Positions 51,801-63,091 are shown, counted from the stretch's first letter. The stretch is 64,000 nucleotides of DNA from Branchiostoma floridae (GCF_000003815.2 NC_049982.1:22767879-22831878); one strand, 5' to 3'. Program-made: numbers and translations. The notes: generated from the letters alone by a model not told the origin.

Positions 51801-52532
51801 TCCGTCAGGGCTGCGAAGTATTCATGGAGATATATAAACAATTGATAAACAGAATAAAACATAAAGAGGAGTACAGGAATAAACATGTGTCTAGGATCTG
51901 TGAAAGGAAAGCGTTCAGTGGCAAAATAGCGATTGCACAAGATTATGTATTGCATGAGCCAAGGTTAGACTGAAAATCATGTTGTATTTAACGGAGGAAT
52001 AATTTGTCAGCTATATAAAAACATTTTACGACAATACGATAAAATGCGGAAATCTAATAAAAATGGCAGATTTGTCTTTCAGTTACCTTTATCAAATCAC
52101 AAAATCTACTGAAATACTTTCTCACATGTATTTCGAAATTCGTGTCGTGGTGGAAGTCACAGTAAAAAAAACTGCTGAATCAAATTTTTTCTAGAAAAGT
52201 GCTGGCGTTATAGACGTGCTTTCAGCATATGGACTATACTTAAGCGTAAATGGTGTTAAAACCATTAAGGGCTAATTAAAAAGATGGTGAAAAGTTGAGC
52301 AGTTTACCTGGCAGCAATAGACCTGACACAGTGCACGGCACCAGGGTGGTAAGTACAGGTACTACCTAACGACAGCGCACAGCCGGTGTCCAGCTGGAAA
52401 GGTTTACACAGTAGTTTTAGTGGATGTAGACGAGTAGGTCTTGGGCAATAAAAATAAATTACAAGCATTAACCACAAACATAAGAGCAGAAAGTACGACT
52501 ACAACACACGGCACAAAATATATATTTATATG

Positions 52533-52576
<44 letters not shown>

Positions 52577-55500
52577 TGTCCTCGTTTATACAAGTACACG
52601 AAATAGAACCATGCATCGCCAGGATGTTTTTGAGGACTATTCTTGTTATCCTTTTCCTATTGAATAGAATCCCCTTTCGTATTAATATCTGAGTGGCCTT
52701 GTGTGTTTCAAAAGTTATCAATTTAGCAATAAAACTTTTCGGCTAGAGATTTAAGTGATACGACATTGCGGTAGGGCAGTGGCACGTTCCAGTCCGTTCT
52801 ATGTTATATGTCTATAATATGTTATTTCATGTCCTGTACCTGAAAACGGCCGGTGTCCACAAGTGCCTGTTGTAAGGTGCAGGGGCAGGGAGGCATGTCG
52901 GGAACAAAGTTCGGCAAGTCCTTCTCCGCCTCCCGCCATGCCATGCACCGCTGAGTGGACCACGTCACAGGGTCCTGGTAGAACAGCTCTTTAAACTGCC
53001 AAGCTAAGGCGTGGACATTGCTCCATAGAGCCCGGATATTCCTACAGCGTTCAAACAAAATACAGAGAATCGGGTTCTCCATCCATTTACATCTCATTAG
53101 TTACTTTAGAAAGTTTTATTGCAAATTCTTGCCCGTGGGCTAATTGCATGTAACATGAAAAGGTACGAAAAGTGTAAAACTATATAACATCTGTCTAATT
53201 TAGTCTAAAGGCTAACTCTAGATTCTAGGTTACTGGGTTTGACTTCTTTTCCGAAGACAGTGGAAAAGGAATGAACCAACTTGTTCTTGTGCCACTGAAG
53301 AAGAGTAATGGATGTCAATTGAGTTTTGCGGAAGTTATCATAGAACCTTATCCAGTTGTAAAGATTGAATCTGACAAGGAAATATCTTAACGAGTGGAAA
53401 TTAAAATATCTTAAACAAAGAACACGACATGTTGATAGAATCTACGTGGTGACACATGGGCTATAAGGACCAAAATTGTTCATTTTAGTTTCCCATTTTG
53501 TTTAGAATAGTTATAGAGTAAACTCACGGTACTCCCTCTTGTTGGGTGAAGCCGCTAACCCGTATCTTGCCTGTATGGTACACGCTGTCCGGTGTAGACT
53601 CCGGACTGAACGTGTAGGTGCCGGTGTTAGGGACCTGACGGGCAACGCTGTACATGAAGTCCCACGATGCTTGGCTCCCTTCCTCCTAAAAATTTGAACC
53701 ATGTTGACGGTTTGAAAGGTTAAGAATGTATTGTCTGCAACGGAGCTGTTGTATTCAAAACAACGTCGTTCACAGATAGACAGTGATAATCGCTAAAGAC
53801 TCCATTCTATGTAATAGCAACTAATTCAAGCTAAAGATTTTCAGATAGATGCAATCCCTTACAGCGCAGTTGTCCCTTTCGCCGAAGCGCTTTTTAGCGG
53901 TAAGAAATCGTCATTGCCTAGAGCAAGATAGCAGAGGGATTATAGTTCCGAAACGTTAGCAGGTAGTTTTCATCTGTTTGCGTAACTCTAAAGAGGATGC
54001 AGTTAATCTAATTGATTTCTTTGTGAAATATTTTTGTAAGATATCATCATTGAATAAAGAGACAACCATTGCTTTATTCACACCAACATTTAGAGGACCA
54101 TGTACACCTTACTTCTTCAGGGCAATTCTGACTGGCTCACATTGTACTACAGCACAGGTATCGCGGCTTACAGTTCAAATGCGGTCACAAACATACTGTA
54201 AATGCATTTAAGTTCACGGGGATTTAGGAAAATGGACTTTTCACGGTGGTTTTAATTTCGCGGTAGCACCATGCACTCTAGTCTCTTACTGTTATGGAAA
54301 AATGTTCGCGGTGGCTTTAAATTCGCGGTGAAGCGGCCGCCGCGAAACCGCAAACATTAATCCACCGCGAACATTTCTGCATTAACAATAATCAAATCAA
54401 GAAGTCTGTACATTGTAAATACTTCCGTTTGTGCCCGTATCTGACAGTCACCAAAACGTTGGCGCGAATAAAGCAATAGTTGAGAAGACAGAGTCTCTTT
54501 GTTATTCAACCTGATGAAACTATTCACGGAAGACATCATCACAATTTGTTACCTTGTACCCCCAAAGCTCCACGTTGACCGATGCGGAGTCGAAGCTGTC
54601 CCGGTCCCAGGTCAGGGTTAGTTGTTCCTTGATCAGTTCCCGCCAAGCCGCCAGGTCCAGCGGAGAGGTGGCGGACTTGATGGGACGCTGCCATTTAGAG
54701 TCTCTATCCACCAGGTTGACACCCTCCATACCCAGCGCTGGAAGGGGTAGGGAGTTACTTTCATTGATAGGTATAACCCCCCCTTGATGATGGTCTATCT
54801 GCATCTAAATCTGTCAAATGGCACCACGATCATCTAACTACGATATCGGGGGGGGGGGGGGTGTTTAGACGTGTTTTAAGAAGAGAGAGGACGCATGTAG
54901 ATTATAAGTTAGTAAAATATATAACGTTAGTTTTCTTATCATTCTCTTGGAATCTAATTCCATATATTTGTGTCTGGTTGGGCATTATGCAATAACATTC
55001 TTTGTCATTAAAAGAGCGAGAACACCAGTGTTGCACCTGCAGTGAAGTTGGCGCCATAGCTGTAGGTGGAACCTCCGTCGACAGACACCTGGAAGGGGAC
55101 CCGTCCGATCTCATACAGGACAGGTGTGACGCACCTGGTGAGTCCGTCAGGTCCGACCACACCTGCTACTGTCACCTGGTCAACCACGCCGAACCTGAAC
55201 CACAGGGGAATGTTTTATTGCCATATATGGGCCTTTGCAAAAATGGCAGATTTTAGAATGTGAATGTCTATTTACCATCTATTGCGTTAGTTTGTGCTAC
55301 AATTGTAGTCTCCAAGTCGTTTGTATACAGAACAATTATTTCATTTGCATGGTAAAAAGTCAGGACGATGCCTTAACCCTGACACGCCTTATGTCAGTCT
55401 CAAACAAAATCACCCCCTGAAGTTTCAAAGAAAGCTGATAGGGGGCCTTAACCACCAGAGCTATCTAACACAAGATATCAAAACATAAATTTCTGCTGCA

Positions 55501-58500
55501 GTATTTAACTTGACCATCGTTTTCCCGACCCCTACCTACAAAAAGTTAATGTTACACAGGAGGCCTCTTGATTTTTAACCTCCTTGGTTACACAGTAAAC
55601 AAACACAAATCCTACCTACAAAGAATTACACAGTAAACAAACACAAATCCGGCTTTGAAAACGTAACCTTCTTGGCGAAGGTAATTAAGACAGCACGACT
55701 CTGTGATGACACATTTGACGTATTTCCTATCACGATACAAGTCATCTCTTGCTGGCAACTGCTCGTAAGAAGTGCTAACTAACCTGCAGTACACCTGTCC
55801 TCCGCTTGATGTGATATTCGGCGCTGTGAAAACTAGCTCGTCTCCTCCCATGAGCGTGCCGAATGTTGGCGTGAAGACGATCGGCAAAGGTCCATCTACG
55901 TTAGAGAGATAAACATGAGTGTGATGGTGATTGATTGTATTCGCACATCTACAAGATTTTGTCTTGAAGTTTATATATGAATATGTATGCGTGTACAAGT
56001 GTGTGTATGTTTGTGTATGTGCATGTGCCTGTGTGCGCGCTCGCTTTAGATTATATAACGTTATATCTGGACAGACATTGTGGTCAGGTAGAATTAGTAC
56101 AGATTTCGAGGGGCGGTCTACCGTTGGAAGTCCGGATCGGAGTCTCTGTCAGCATACTAGGAACGTGTTATGACAGTCTCTTATTTATAGACCCTAAATC
56201 ACCATTCAATCCATTGATCTAGAGAAGTGAAATGAATCGACAATCTTTTAAGGGAATATCTTGAAATTCACATGCTCAGATTGGGATCTACGCGGAAAGA
56301 ATCTGCAAACCCGTACCAGATTGCAATCTTTACAATGATACAGATATGTTGACTTCACAATGTCCTTCCCCAGTACTGCTTCAGTGGTCCTTCCCACGGC
56401 AATGTTCCACAGATGGAAATAACTTGGGGGAGGTGTGTGTGTGTGTGGGGGGGGGGGGGTGCTGGGGGAATGCGTTTCCCCTTCGGTTCGTCTCTGTAAC
56501 CCCGGCTGGTGACTGATAAAGACCGCTGACGGGTGCCACACACGCTGAGCCTTCAGGCCGGGTGTTTACTAGCCTTCACAGTAACATGGAACACCTGTTA
56601 GATGGGCTGTTCTTACAAGGGCACATGATGATACCAAAGTTGTCATATTCACATAAACAGTAAGATAGATAACATGATATATCATTTTATGATAAAGGTC
56701 GTTTTCTTTGGGGGGGGGGGATTGTTTTCATTCACACGCTCGCATTACTTTTGGCGTTCCCAAAGTCAACATGGCCTTATATATGCCTGCATGATACCTT
56801 TGACCGGCACCGCAAAGCTAGTAGGGGGTTTGAGCCGATTCATATAAGCAAAAAGAAAATTTGAACGACAATAGAACGACATGTAGAGGGGAGGTGTTAA
56901 TCGTCCCTCCAGCTGGTTGAAATATGGGTTTACCTAACAGAGATCATGTCCCGGTCGCATTAACACATAACTTGGTATAGTGTTTGGTAAATGTTATACC
57001 GCTATGTACACGTCCTTGTGTACATACCGATCCCACGAGGCTTTCCTACCATCGTTAAGCCCCCTTTAAGCCCCGTTTACAAATAAAGAATTTAGCTCGG
57101 CCGAGTTGTTGGCGAGCTCCAAATGGACATTTTCGGCCGGAGTATGACCGGCGTTTTGGCGATTATGCGGGCCTCGGCCGATATTTTGCAGCTCGGCCGG
57201 CGTTTGCGGGGCACTTGCAGCTGCGCTTAATTTCAGCGAGGCCTCGGCGGCGAGTATTGAGCTCGGAGAGCTAGTCAATGGGTTGCCTGTAGCTCGACCG
57301 GAGCTTGCCCGAGCAATGGCCAAGACTTGGCCAATACTCGGGCGGCAACCCGACGGTTTTTGACTCTCTCTTTTTCGGTCGGAGTTTGTCCGGAGTCTTC
57401 TGCCTCGCGCCAGACTCGTTCGGGCTTCCTGCAATAACCGGACGATATTCCGTCGGACTTTTAACGTGTTGGACGTGCTTTGGGCGAGCGTTGTGCTGGT
57501 GTCGCTGGGAGCTCGGGAGGGCTCCGGCAGAATTTCAACTATCACCTAATCAATTTGACACCTGTGTTGAATACGTGCCTTTGTTTTGGGCTTTCATCTT
57601 TAGTAAACAGTTTGTTCCGAAATATAAGATAAATAAAGACTACTGTATGAACTTTTCTAAGAAAGCTGCGTACCTCTTATAATGTAAGGGAATTGGACAC
57701 GAAGACAGTACTTCGTATTTATTTTTTTTTTGCTATAGGTTGGATGTGTGAGATCATATATTCTTCATGTCTGAAGGTTTCCAGTCTGAAACTCGAACGG
57801 GCCTTTGCCGGCCTTCGCTCGAGGTTCGCCCAAGGTTTGCCCGAGGTTCGCCCGATTTCCGTAACGTCAAAATTATTGTATTATGTTGAATAAGGCTGGT
57901 CTGTTCACTTTATGGCTCTTGTGGTAGTTTTCGGATTGGTGTATCACAACATTCCTGTTGATATTATTGTTTTCAGTGTGCCCGTCCACTCCACTCATGT
58001 CCTGCATTTATCCCGCAACTCAGAAATTAAATTTGACACAAATATTGGCTTTTTACAAGGTTATTCAGTTCTGACTTCGTCCATGTTCAACACATAGTAC
58101 AATCTCATTAACAAATTATAATCAGTTGTGTTGGACGGACGTCGGACGGGCTCCGTCCATTTGTAAAGGGGGCAGATTTTCAGCGAAAAATACAGCCGAT
58201 ACTCGGGCGATGTTGACATTCGGCGAGCTCTGATCGATCTACAAATTCGGCCGGCGTCCGCATGAATTGTAAAGCCGGCTTTACACGGACCGAACCATCT
58301 GTACCGTGAATTCCTTGATCGTTGGAGGCTCAGACATTTCCTTCGATCTTGTTTTTAAATATCACCTACTTTGTACCGTTCATCCAGTTGCATGCCTTTA
58401 GGCGTAATACACTAGTTTTGTACTCTACATACATACAAGCTGCGTACAGACTGTATAAGGTTTGATCCAACCACACCGAAAAGGACCCGTATTCTTTTCA

Positions 58501-59634
58501 TTGAATATATAGGCGCGCTGGTCGGTTGTTCAACGTGCTCGAGTTGTGGCTCTCCTAAAAAAAGGCTTCATGTCCCATCCGAGTGGCTCTATTTTTGTTG
58601 TAAGGAAAGTACACGGAATGTTGTCTCTCTTGGTTAATAAGTTACCGTTGAACATCTGTTTCATGTCGACCTCGCGAAAGATTGCAGTATATGTAGCCTT
58701 TTGGTACCAACATCTGTCTTCTTTAAAAAGTGTTCTTCTTCAACACCCTTTTGAGTTCTTTACATTTTCATTCTCAATTTTCACTCAAACATCCATGTCT
58801 GCGATCCTACCCGATCCGTCCCATATACACCAGGCCGATTTTCTCGAGCTATAACGCTACATGGCGTGCATGGTCAGGACACGGCTTCTTGGTCCGCCAT
58901 GCTGCATAATCATGCATGTGAACCGATCATTTGTCCATGGCATTTTCCCTTTAATATGCAAGGCAATGTAGTAGCACAGGTAAAGTGCATATCTGACATA
59001 CGAAAGCCTTTCAAGCCTGTTCTTTACCCTTCAATAGCATAGCCCTTTATTATTGATGTTACAAGCGCTGTGGGATTGGTCCTAAAGATTGGTCCCGCCA
59101 GAGCGATCAAAAACGAAGGCAGTTCACTTTGACCGACTGTCGAACAATAGATCTTCTGACCTTCTATGCGCTGCAGTGATATAAATAACAGTGTTACGAC
59201 TAGGGAGGAACATCAGGCACACTCTGACGCGATACAGCGTTCAACGACGCGTTCAGAATATAAAGAAAATCGTTGAAACGGTTAGAAGCATTAGATTAGA
59301 AGGGGATCTCACACGTGCTAATTTCAAAGTAGCAACGTAGTTGATTTGCTGCATGTCGACTTGCCGCCAAACTATCTCTCTCTCTCTCTCTCTCTTTCTC
59401 TTTGTCTCTCTCCTAAACAAGGAAGGTATTGTTCTTCAATGTGTCGAACAGCAAGTAATAGTCAACACTTAGCCTCCACTCTGTACCCCTCCCTATTTCA
59501 CAATCGCTTAGGAGGTGGTCAATGATTCGATGCCCTCCCCTCCACAGACCACAACATGAAGAGAGAGATCACCAACCTTGTGCGTGTACGCACGACGCAG
59601 CAAGGGCCAGAGAGAACACAGCAACGGCCAACAT
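45884..59634 (-). CDS. SUSD2: SUSD2-like membrane protein (AMOP, vWD, sushi, TM)
   Basis: 17 exons (minus): 59577-59634 (ATG at 59634), 55784-55895, 55037-55194, 54553-54737, 53528-53685, 52840-53041, 52308-52393, 51690-51810, 51002-51146, 50405-50548, 49936-50097, 49141-49271, 48489-48609, 47367-47633, 46751-46927, 46289-46403, 45884-45935 (TAG). All phases agree, giving 797 aa, close to human SUSD2 (822). A signal peptide ([18 protein letters not shown]) precedes an IPT/TIG-like region (about 20-109). AMOP spans about 224-408, with the CPC and CCLW cysteine motifs. A vWD domain (about 409-595) opens [12 protein letters not shown] sushi domain (about 684-742, CPY...CNEGY...TWDG..GTC) follows, then a transmembrane helix (about 752-773) and a short acidic/basic tail. 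The GDPH in the vWD domain is the known autocleavage site of SUSD2, MUC4 and related proteins. I see no somatomedin-B exon, which vertebrate SUSD2 has; the 3.7-kb first intron could hide one because its flanking phases match. Confidence 0.93.
47989..48351. mobile_element. hAT-like MITE in SUSD2-like intron 13
   Basis: A 363-bp element with inverted ends CAGGGTTGTAGCCAGC and complement of GGCTGGCTACAACTCTG. It is flanked by a perfect 8-bp direct repeat GCTTGGAC (47981-47988 and 48352-48359). No coding capacity. Confidence 0.9.
52537..52575. repeat. (AT)n microsatellite
   Basis: About 19 AT dinucleotides in intron 6 of the SUSD2-like gene. Confidence 0.95.
54194..54390. mobile_element. Fold-back MITE with CGCGG-rich interior
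   Basis: The left end TACTGTAAATGCATTTAAG and the complement of the right end (TGTTAATGCAGAAATGTTCG) are imperfect inverted copies. The interior repeats TTCGCGGTGG-type blocks and has a GCGGCCGCCGC palindrome. It lies in intron 4 of the SUSD2-like gene. Confidence 0.6.
55375..55690 (+). repeat. Non-LTR/SINE-like 3' end with hairpin terminus
   Basis: It ends in AACCTTCTTGGCGAAGGTAA (about 55660-55680), the hairpin class also seen at about 2081-2107. It has a local duplication of TTACACAGTAAACAAACAC (about 55585 and 55625) and the phrase GAGCTATCTAACAC shared with the 1.8-kb repeat. Intron 2 of the SUSD2-like gene. Confidence 0.5.
57055..58290. mobile_element. Probable non-autonomous DNA element, GC-rich
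   Basis: The left terminus AAGCCCCGTTTACAAATAA has inverted relatives at about 58155-58173 (TTTGTAAAGGGGGC) and at 58269-58283 (ATTGTAAAGCCGGC). The interior is dense in CGGCCGA/GCTCGGC words, unlike the A+T-rich surroundings. The 160-codon minus-strand open frame (57066-57545) is a by-product of these words and has no domain. Ends and target duplication are not resolved. It lies in intron 1 of the SUSD2-like gene. Confidence 0.45.
59374..59412. repeat. (CT)n microsatellite
   Basis: A run of CT dinucleotides with a few T/G interruptions, in intron 1 of the SUSD2-like gene about 160 bp downstream of its first exon. Confidence 0.9.
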
Positions 59635-60982
59635 GTTTCCCTGTAGTCGCCGAGACGATTGTACTGTAAACTGCCTCCAGGCTGTGGTGCTCGACTTGTG
59701 ACGGTTGCCTTGATGGTGACGGTATTACCAGCGGACTCAGTGCTTGTAGCCGGGATTAATGTTTAACTTTGCGGTGAAGCCGGGGTTATCACAACTTAGA
59801 GATCTCATGTCACTTCGACCCTCCTGTCACTAGATTGCGAGCGCTGAGCGACCATACAGTGACCAAAATTTGGTTTATTCATCCCTTGACTCCAGAAGTT
59901 CAATATTATAAAAATGATAAAGTATTAATAAAATGTTAACAAAACACACATAACGTAAAAAGATGTGTTTTTGATCTACGAAGCTGGTCGAGCGCTCTGT
60001 AAAATAGCTCAGTCACAGCCAGGTCGCCGTTCCTGGGTGATGGGGGTGTCAGGCCTACTTTCCACTAGATGGCGCTCGCTGAGCGACCGTACAGCGACCA
60101 ACATAAGTTTTGTGTAGCCTTTGATTTTTCTAATCATAACATAGTTCACGATAAAAAGTACGATTTAACGCCAAAAGACTCTATGAAATTAGTTGAGCAA
60201 TGCGTTAGATCTTTGGTAGTTTAGCGTTGGAAAGGGGGTGTAACCAAATACCATTGTGCACATTGCTATGTACAACAAACAGCATATAGAAAAAGGCGGG
60301 AGAGAGTGTGCAGAAAAGAGAGTCTGTTGATATATGATTGTTAGTGTTTGCAATGTGGTTAATGAGAGAGCGTTCTTAATGTTTACCATCGGAATGCAAA
60401 GGTCGCCAGGCTGTTTGCACGATCAAGCGACTTGTCGCTCTAACGTTAGGCAGGTACTCCTGGCCAACAAATGGTCGCTATTCAGGGGAGGAATTTAGAT
60501 TTAAGTCAAGGTCGTTCTTCATTAGTTTCTCCGTGAAAATAAGTCTACGTATTAGTATGTACTAGCCTAAGCAGGGGTTACGATGCAGTCTCAACCTGCC
60601 GGTATTGCACAGCCGTAGACTTTGCAGGGATGAACTCAAACCGTGGACTCCATGCCTTTAGACGGACCAATGCCAGCCCGAGCCACGGATCCAGAGTTCC
60701 TCTCATGATTAGAGCTCGCAGACTGGTCTGCCGATCGATCCTCCTGTTGTGTGGCAGGGACATATCAAGGGAACTATCAGCTTGGGCATCATATACATGT
60801 ACATCATGTCATACTAGTTCAGTGCGTAGCCATAAAAAAACAATACCAAAACAATACCAATACACGCAGAAAATCCAACTTAAAAGCTGTCGTTTAATCT
60901 GCAAACATTATCAGAATGAATTCGGTAACTATATACAATTAAAGCACATTACTACGGTATAAATATGTATTCAGTGTCCGTC
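59635..60982. other. Intergenic region upstream of the SUSD2-like gene
   Basis: Two direct copies of CACTAGAT(T/G)GCG...GCTGAGCGACC(A/G)TACAG(T/C)GACCAA (about 59829 and 60063) are followed by a 61-codon minus-strand open frame at 60578-60763 that I do not recognise. An ATTAAA (minus) near 60894-60899 could serve the downstream repeat-protein gene. Confidence 0.45.
60062..60075. promoter_or_regulatory. CTCF-like motif
   Basis: CCACTAGATGGCGC matches the CTCF core consensus CCASYAGRKGGC plus the following GC. It lies between two divergently oriented blocks, about 430 bp upstream of the SUSD2-like ATG. Motif evidence only. Confidence 0.35.
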
Positions 60983-63091
60983 TCAGTCCTCTGATGACCT
61001 CACGCAGCAAGTGAACAACTTTGCCACCCGTTTCCAGGCGCGTCGGTACCACGGTTTGGTCCTGCCAAATCTCTGCTGTCCCGTCTTGAAGCTGTAGTCC
61101 ACAAAGTTCAGAGCCTCAAGACTGCTGACTTCTACAGTTAACTCGATGCTAATCTTTTCCGGTGGTGGGATTGTCGCATACTCATTAGAGCATGGCCAGG
61201 AAATGTGGCAAAAGTAATCATTACGCTCTACAGGTGCCGTGAGTCCACTCGTCTGGTGATGTTCCTCACCAAACAACCACGAGATATCGTAGATATCTTC
61301 ATCAAGATGTACCGGTGTCGGGCGTCCGTTCTTGCCGTGCTCATTTTCACTAAACAACCACGAGATATCGTAGATATCTTCATCAAGATGTACCGGTGTC
61401 GGGAGTCCGTTCTTGTGGTGCTCATTTTCACTAAACAACCACGAGATATCGTAGATATCTTCATCAAGATGTACCGGTGTCGGGAGTCCGTTCTTGTGGT
61501 GCTCATTTTCACTAAACAACCACGAGATATCGTAGATATCTTCATCAAGATGTACCGGTGTCGGGAGTCCGTTCTTGTGGTGCTCATTCTCACTGAACAA
61601 CCACGAGATATCGTAGATATCTTCATCAAGATGTACCGGTGTCGGGAGCCCGTTCTTGTGGTGCTCATTCTCACTAAACAACCACGAGATATCGTAGATA
61701 TCTTCATCAAGATGTACCGGTGTCGGGAGCTCGTTCTTGTGGTGCTCATTCTCACTAAACAACCACGAGATATCGTAGATATCTTCATCAAGATGTACCG
61801 GTGTCGGGAGTCCGTTCTTGTGGTGCTCATTCTCACTGAACAACCACGAGATATCGTAGATATCTTCATCAAGATGTACCGGTGTCGGGAGCCCGTTTTT
61901 GTGGTGCTCATTCTCACTAAACAACCACGAGATATCGTAGATATCTTCATCAAGATGTACCGGTGTCGGGAGCTCGTTCTTGTGGTGCTCATTCTCACTA
62001 AACAACCACGAGATATCGTAGATATCTTCATCAAGATGTACCGGTGTCGGGAGTCCGTTCTTGTGGTGCTCATTCTCACTAAACAACCACGAGATATCGT
62101 AGATATCTTCATCAAGATGTACCGGTGTCGGGAGCCCGTTCTTGTGGTGCTCATTCTCACTAAACAACCACGAGATATCGTAGATATCTTCATCAAGATG
62201 TACCGGTGTCGGGAGCTCGTTCTTGTGGTGCTCATTCTCACTAAACAACCACGAGATATCGTAGATATCTTCATCAAGATGTACCGGTGTCGTATGCCCG
62301 TTCCTGTGGTGCTCATTCTTACTAAACAGCCACGAGATATCATCGATATCTTCATCAAGATGTACCGGTGTCGCATGCCCGTTTCTGTGGTGCTCATTCT
62401 CACTAAACAGCCACGAGATATCGTAGATATCTTCATCAAGATGTACAGGTGTCGGGAGCCCGTTCTTGTGGTGCTCTTCTTCACCAAACAACCACGAGAT
62501 GCTATACACATTCTCGAAATTGGCCTCCTCATGAAATAGCCACGGGATGTCGAAGATATCATCATCACTCTGTACAGGTGTAATGTGCCCGGTGTTGTCA
62601 TGCTCATCCTCATCCTCATTCTCACCAAACAACCACGAGATGCTATACACATTCTCGAAATTTGCGGAAAGTAGCTTTGGTGACGAGGAACTTGGGATCT
62701 TGGTCGCCTCATAGACTTTAGAAAATGGTGAATCCTCGCAGTCTTCGTCACTGTCTGAGCTGGTATCTTCAAATTCAAACAAGCTAGGTGGGGAGGAAAC
62801 GGGACTATCCAGATCTACGGAACCCAAACTCGAAAGTAGGGAGTTGTCTTCTGAGTTGGACTCACTATTATCATTACTTCTCGTGATGTCCTGAGACTGG
62901 ACCTTGCGCTGCGCTCGAGGTGCAGGAGGGTTTCCCAATACGGACTCTACTTCTCTGTCGAACTCACTGTGGTTCATCCAGGATATATCCGCCAGGTTGT
63001 CGGCTAGCTGACGGACGCAGTCGCCAAGCGACGGCCGGGAGTTCGCCTCAGTCGGCCTGATGTCGGGACTCAACACCGATAGAGTAGACAT
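60983..63091 (-). CDS. Acidic tandem-repeat protein with about 15 copies of a 27-residue D-I-S-W-L-F unit
   Basis: One long exon, 702 codons from the first ATG (63091) to TGA (60983). The frame stays open another 87 nt upstream and has a possible acceptor (ATACTTTCAG near 63149), so an upstream exon is possible. Residues 1-120 are Ser/Asp-rich and already contain DISWM. Two FENVYSISWLF blocks and one DIFDIPWLF follow, then 15 units of exactly 27 residues with core DIYDISWLF, spacer SENEHHKNG and link TPVHLDE. A degenerate HISWP unit ends the array. The C-terminus is basic and amphipathic with paired cysteines (RRAWKRVAKLFTCC). No signal peptide or membrane span. I do not recognise the family. 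Acidic residues around bulky hydrophobics resemble multivalent activation-domain or docking motifs, and the C-terminus could bind or be acylated at membranes; both are inference. Antisense frames stay open only because the unit is a multiple of three. Confidence 0.8.
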   Translation of the reverse strand: MSTLSVLSPDIRPTEANSRPSLGDCVRQLADNLADISWMNHSEFDREVESVLGNPPAPRAQRKVQSQDITRSNDNSESNSEDNSLLSSLGSVDLDSPVSSPPSLFEFEDTSSDSDEDCEDSPFSKVYEATKIPSSSSPKLLSANFENVYSISWLFGENEDEDEHDNTGHITPVQSDDDIFDIPWLFHEEANFENVYSISWLFGEEEHHKNGLPTPVHLDEDIYDISWLFSENEHHRNGHATPVHLDEDIDDISWLFSKNEHHRNGHTTPVHLDEDIYDISWLFSENEHHKNELPTPVHLDEDIYDISWLFSENEHHKNGLPTPVHLDEDIYDISWLFSENEHHKNGLPTPVHLDEDIYDISWLFSENEHHKNELPTPVHLDEDIYDISWLFSENEHHKNGLPTPVHLDEDIYDISWLFSENEHHKNGLPTPVHLDEDIYDISWLFSENEHHKNELPTPVHLDEDIYDISWLFSENEHHKNGLPTPVHLDEDIYDISWLFSENEHHKNGLPTPVHLDEDIYDISWLFSENEHHKNGLPTPVHLDEDIYDISWLFSENEHHKNGLPTPVHLDEDIYDISWLFSENEHGKNGRPTPVHLDEDIYDISWLFGEEHHQTSGLTAPVERNDYFCHISWPCSNEYATIPPPEKISIELTVEVSSLEALNFVDYSFKTGQQRFGRTKPWYRRAWKRVAKLFTCCVRSSED
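61243..62518. repeat. 81-bp tandem array with 243-bp higher-order period
   Basis: Fifteen 81-bp units in perfect register (first and last DIYDISWLF codings are 1134 bp, or 14 x 81, apart). The variant GAGCTCGTTC recurs exactly 243 bp apart at 61731, 61974 and 62217, with the AGTCCG and AGCCCG variants in fixed order between, so three-unit blocks were duplicated recently. The outer units are more diverged than the central ones. Confidence 0.97.

Noticed and set aside
57066-57545. 160-codon minus-strand open frame
   Set aside because: Entirely within a GC-rich repetitive element; composition reflects CGGCCGA words, with no domain.
61271-62431. LC3-interacting (LIR) motif array
   Set aside because: The core would need W/F/Y-x-x-L/I/V. 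In DIYDISWLF neither the Tyr nor the Trp has an aliphatic residue at +3, so the canonical motif is not met.
61243-62518. CRISPR-like array
   Set aside because: Units are contiguous 81-bp coding repeats with no unique spacers, in a eukaryotic gene.
61205-62778. 444-codon plus-strand and 516-codon minus-strand second-frame open readings over the 81-bp array
   Set aside because: An 81-bp unit is a multiple of three, so any frame lacking a stop in one unit stays open throughout. Only the Asp/Glu-rich minus frame extends into non-repeat coding sequence with an ATG and a distinct C-terminus.
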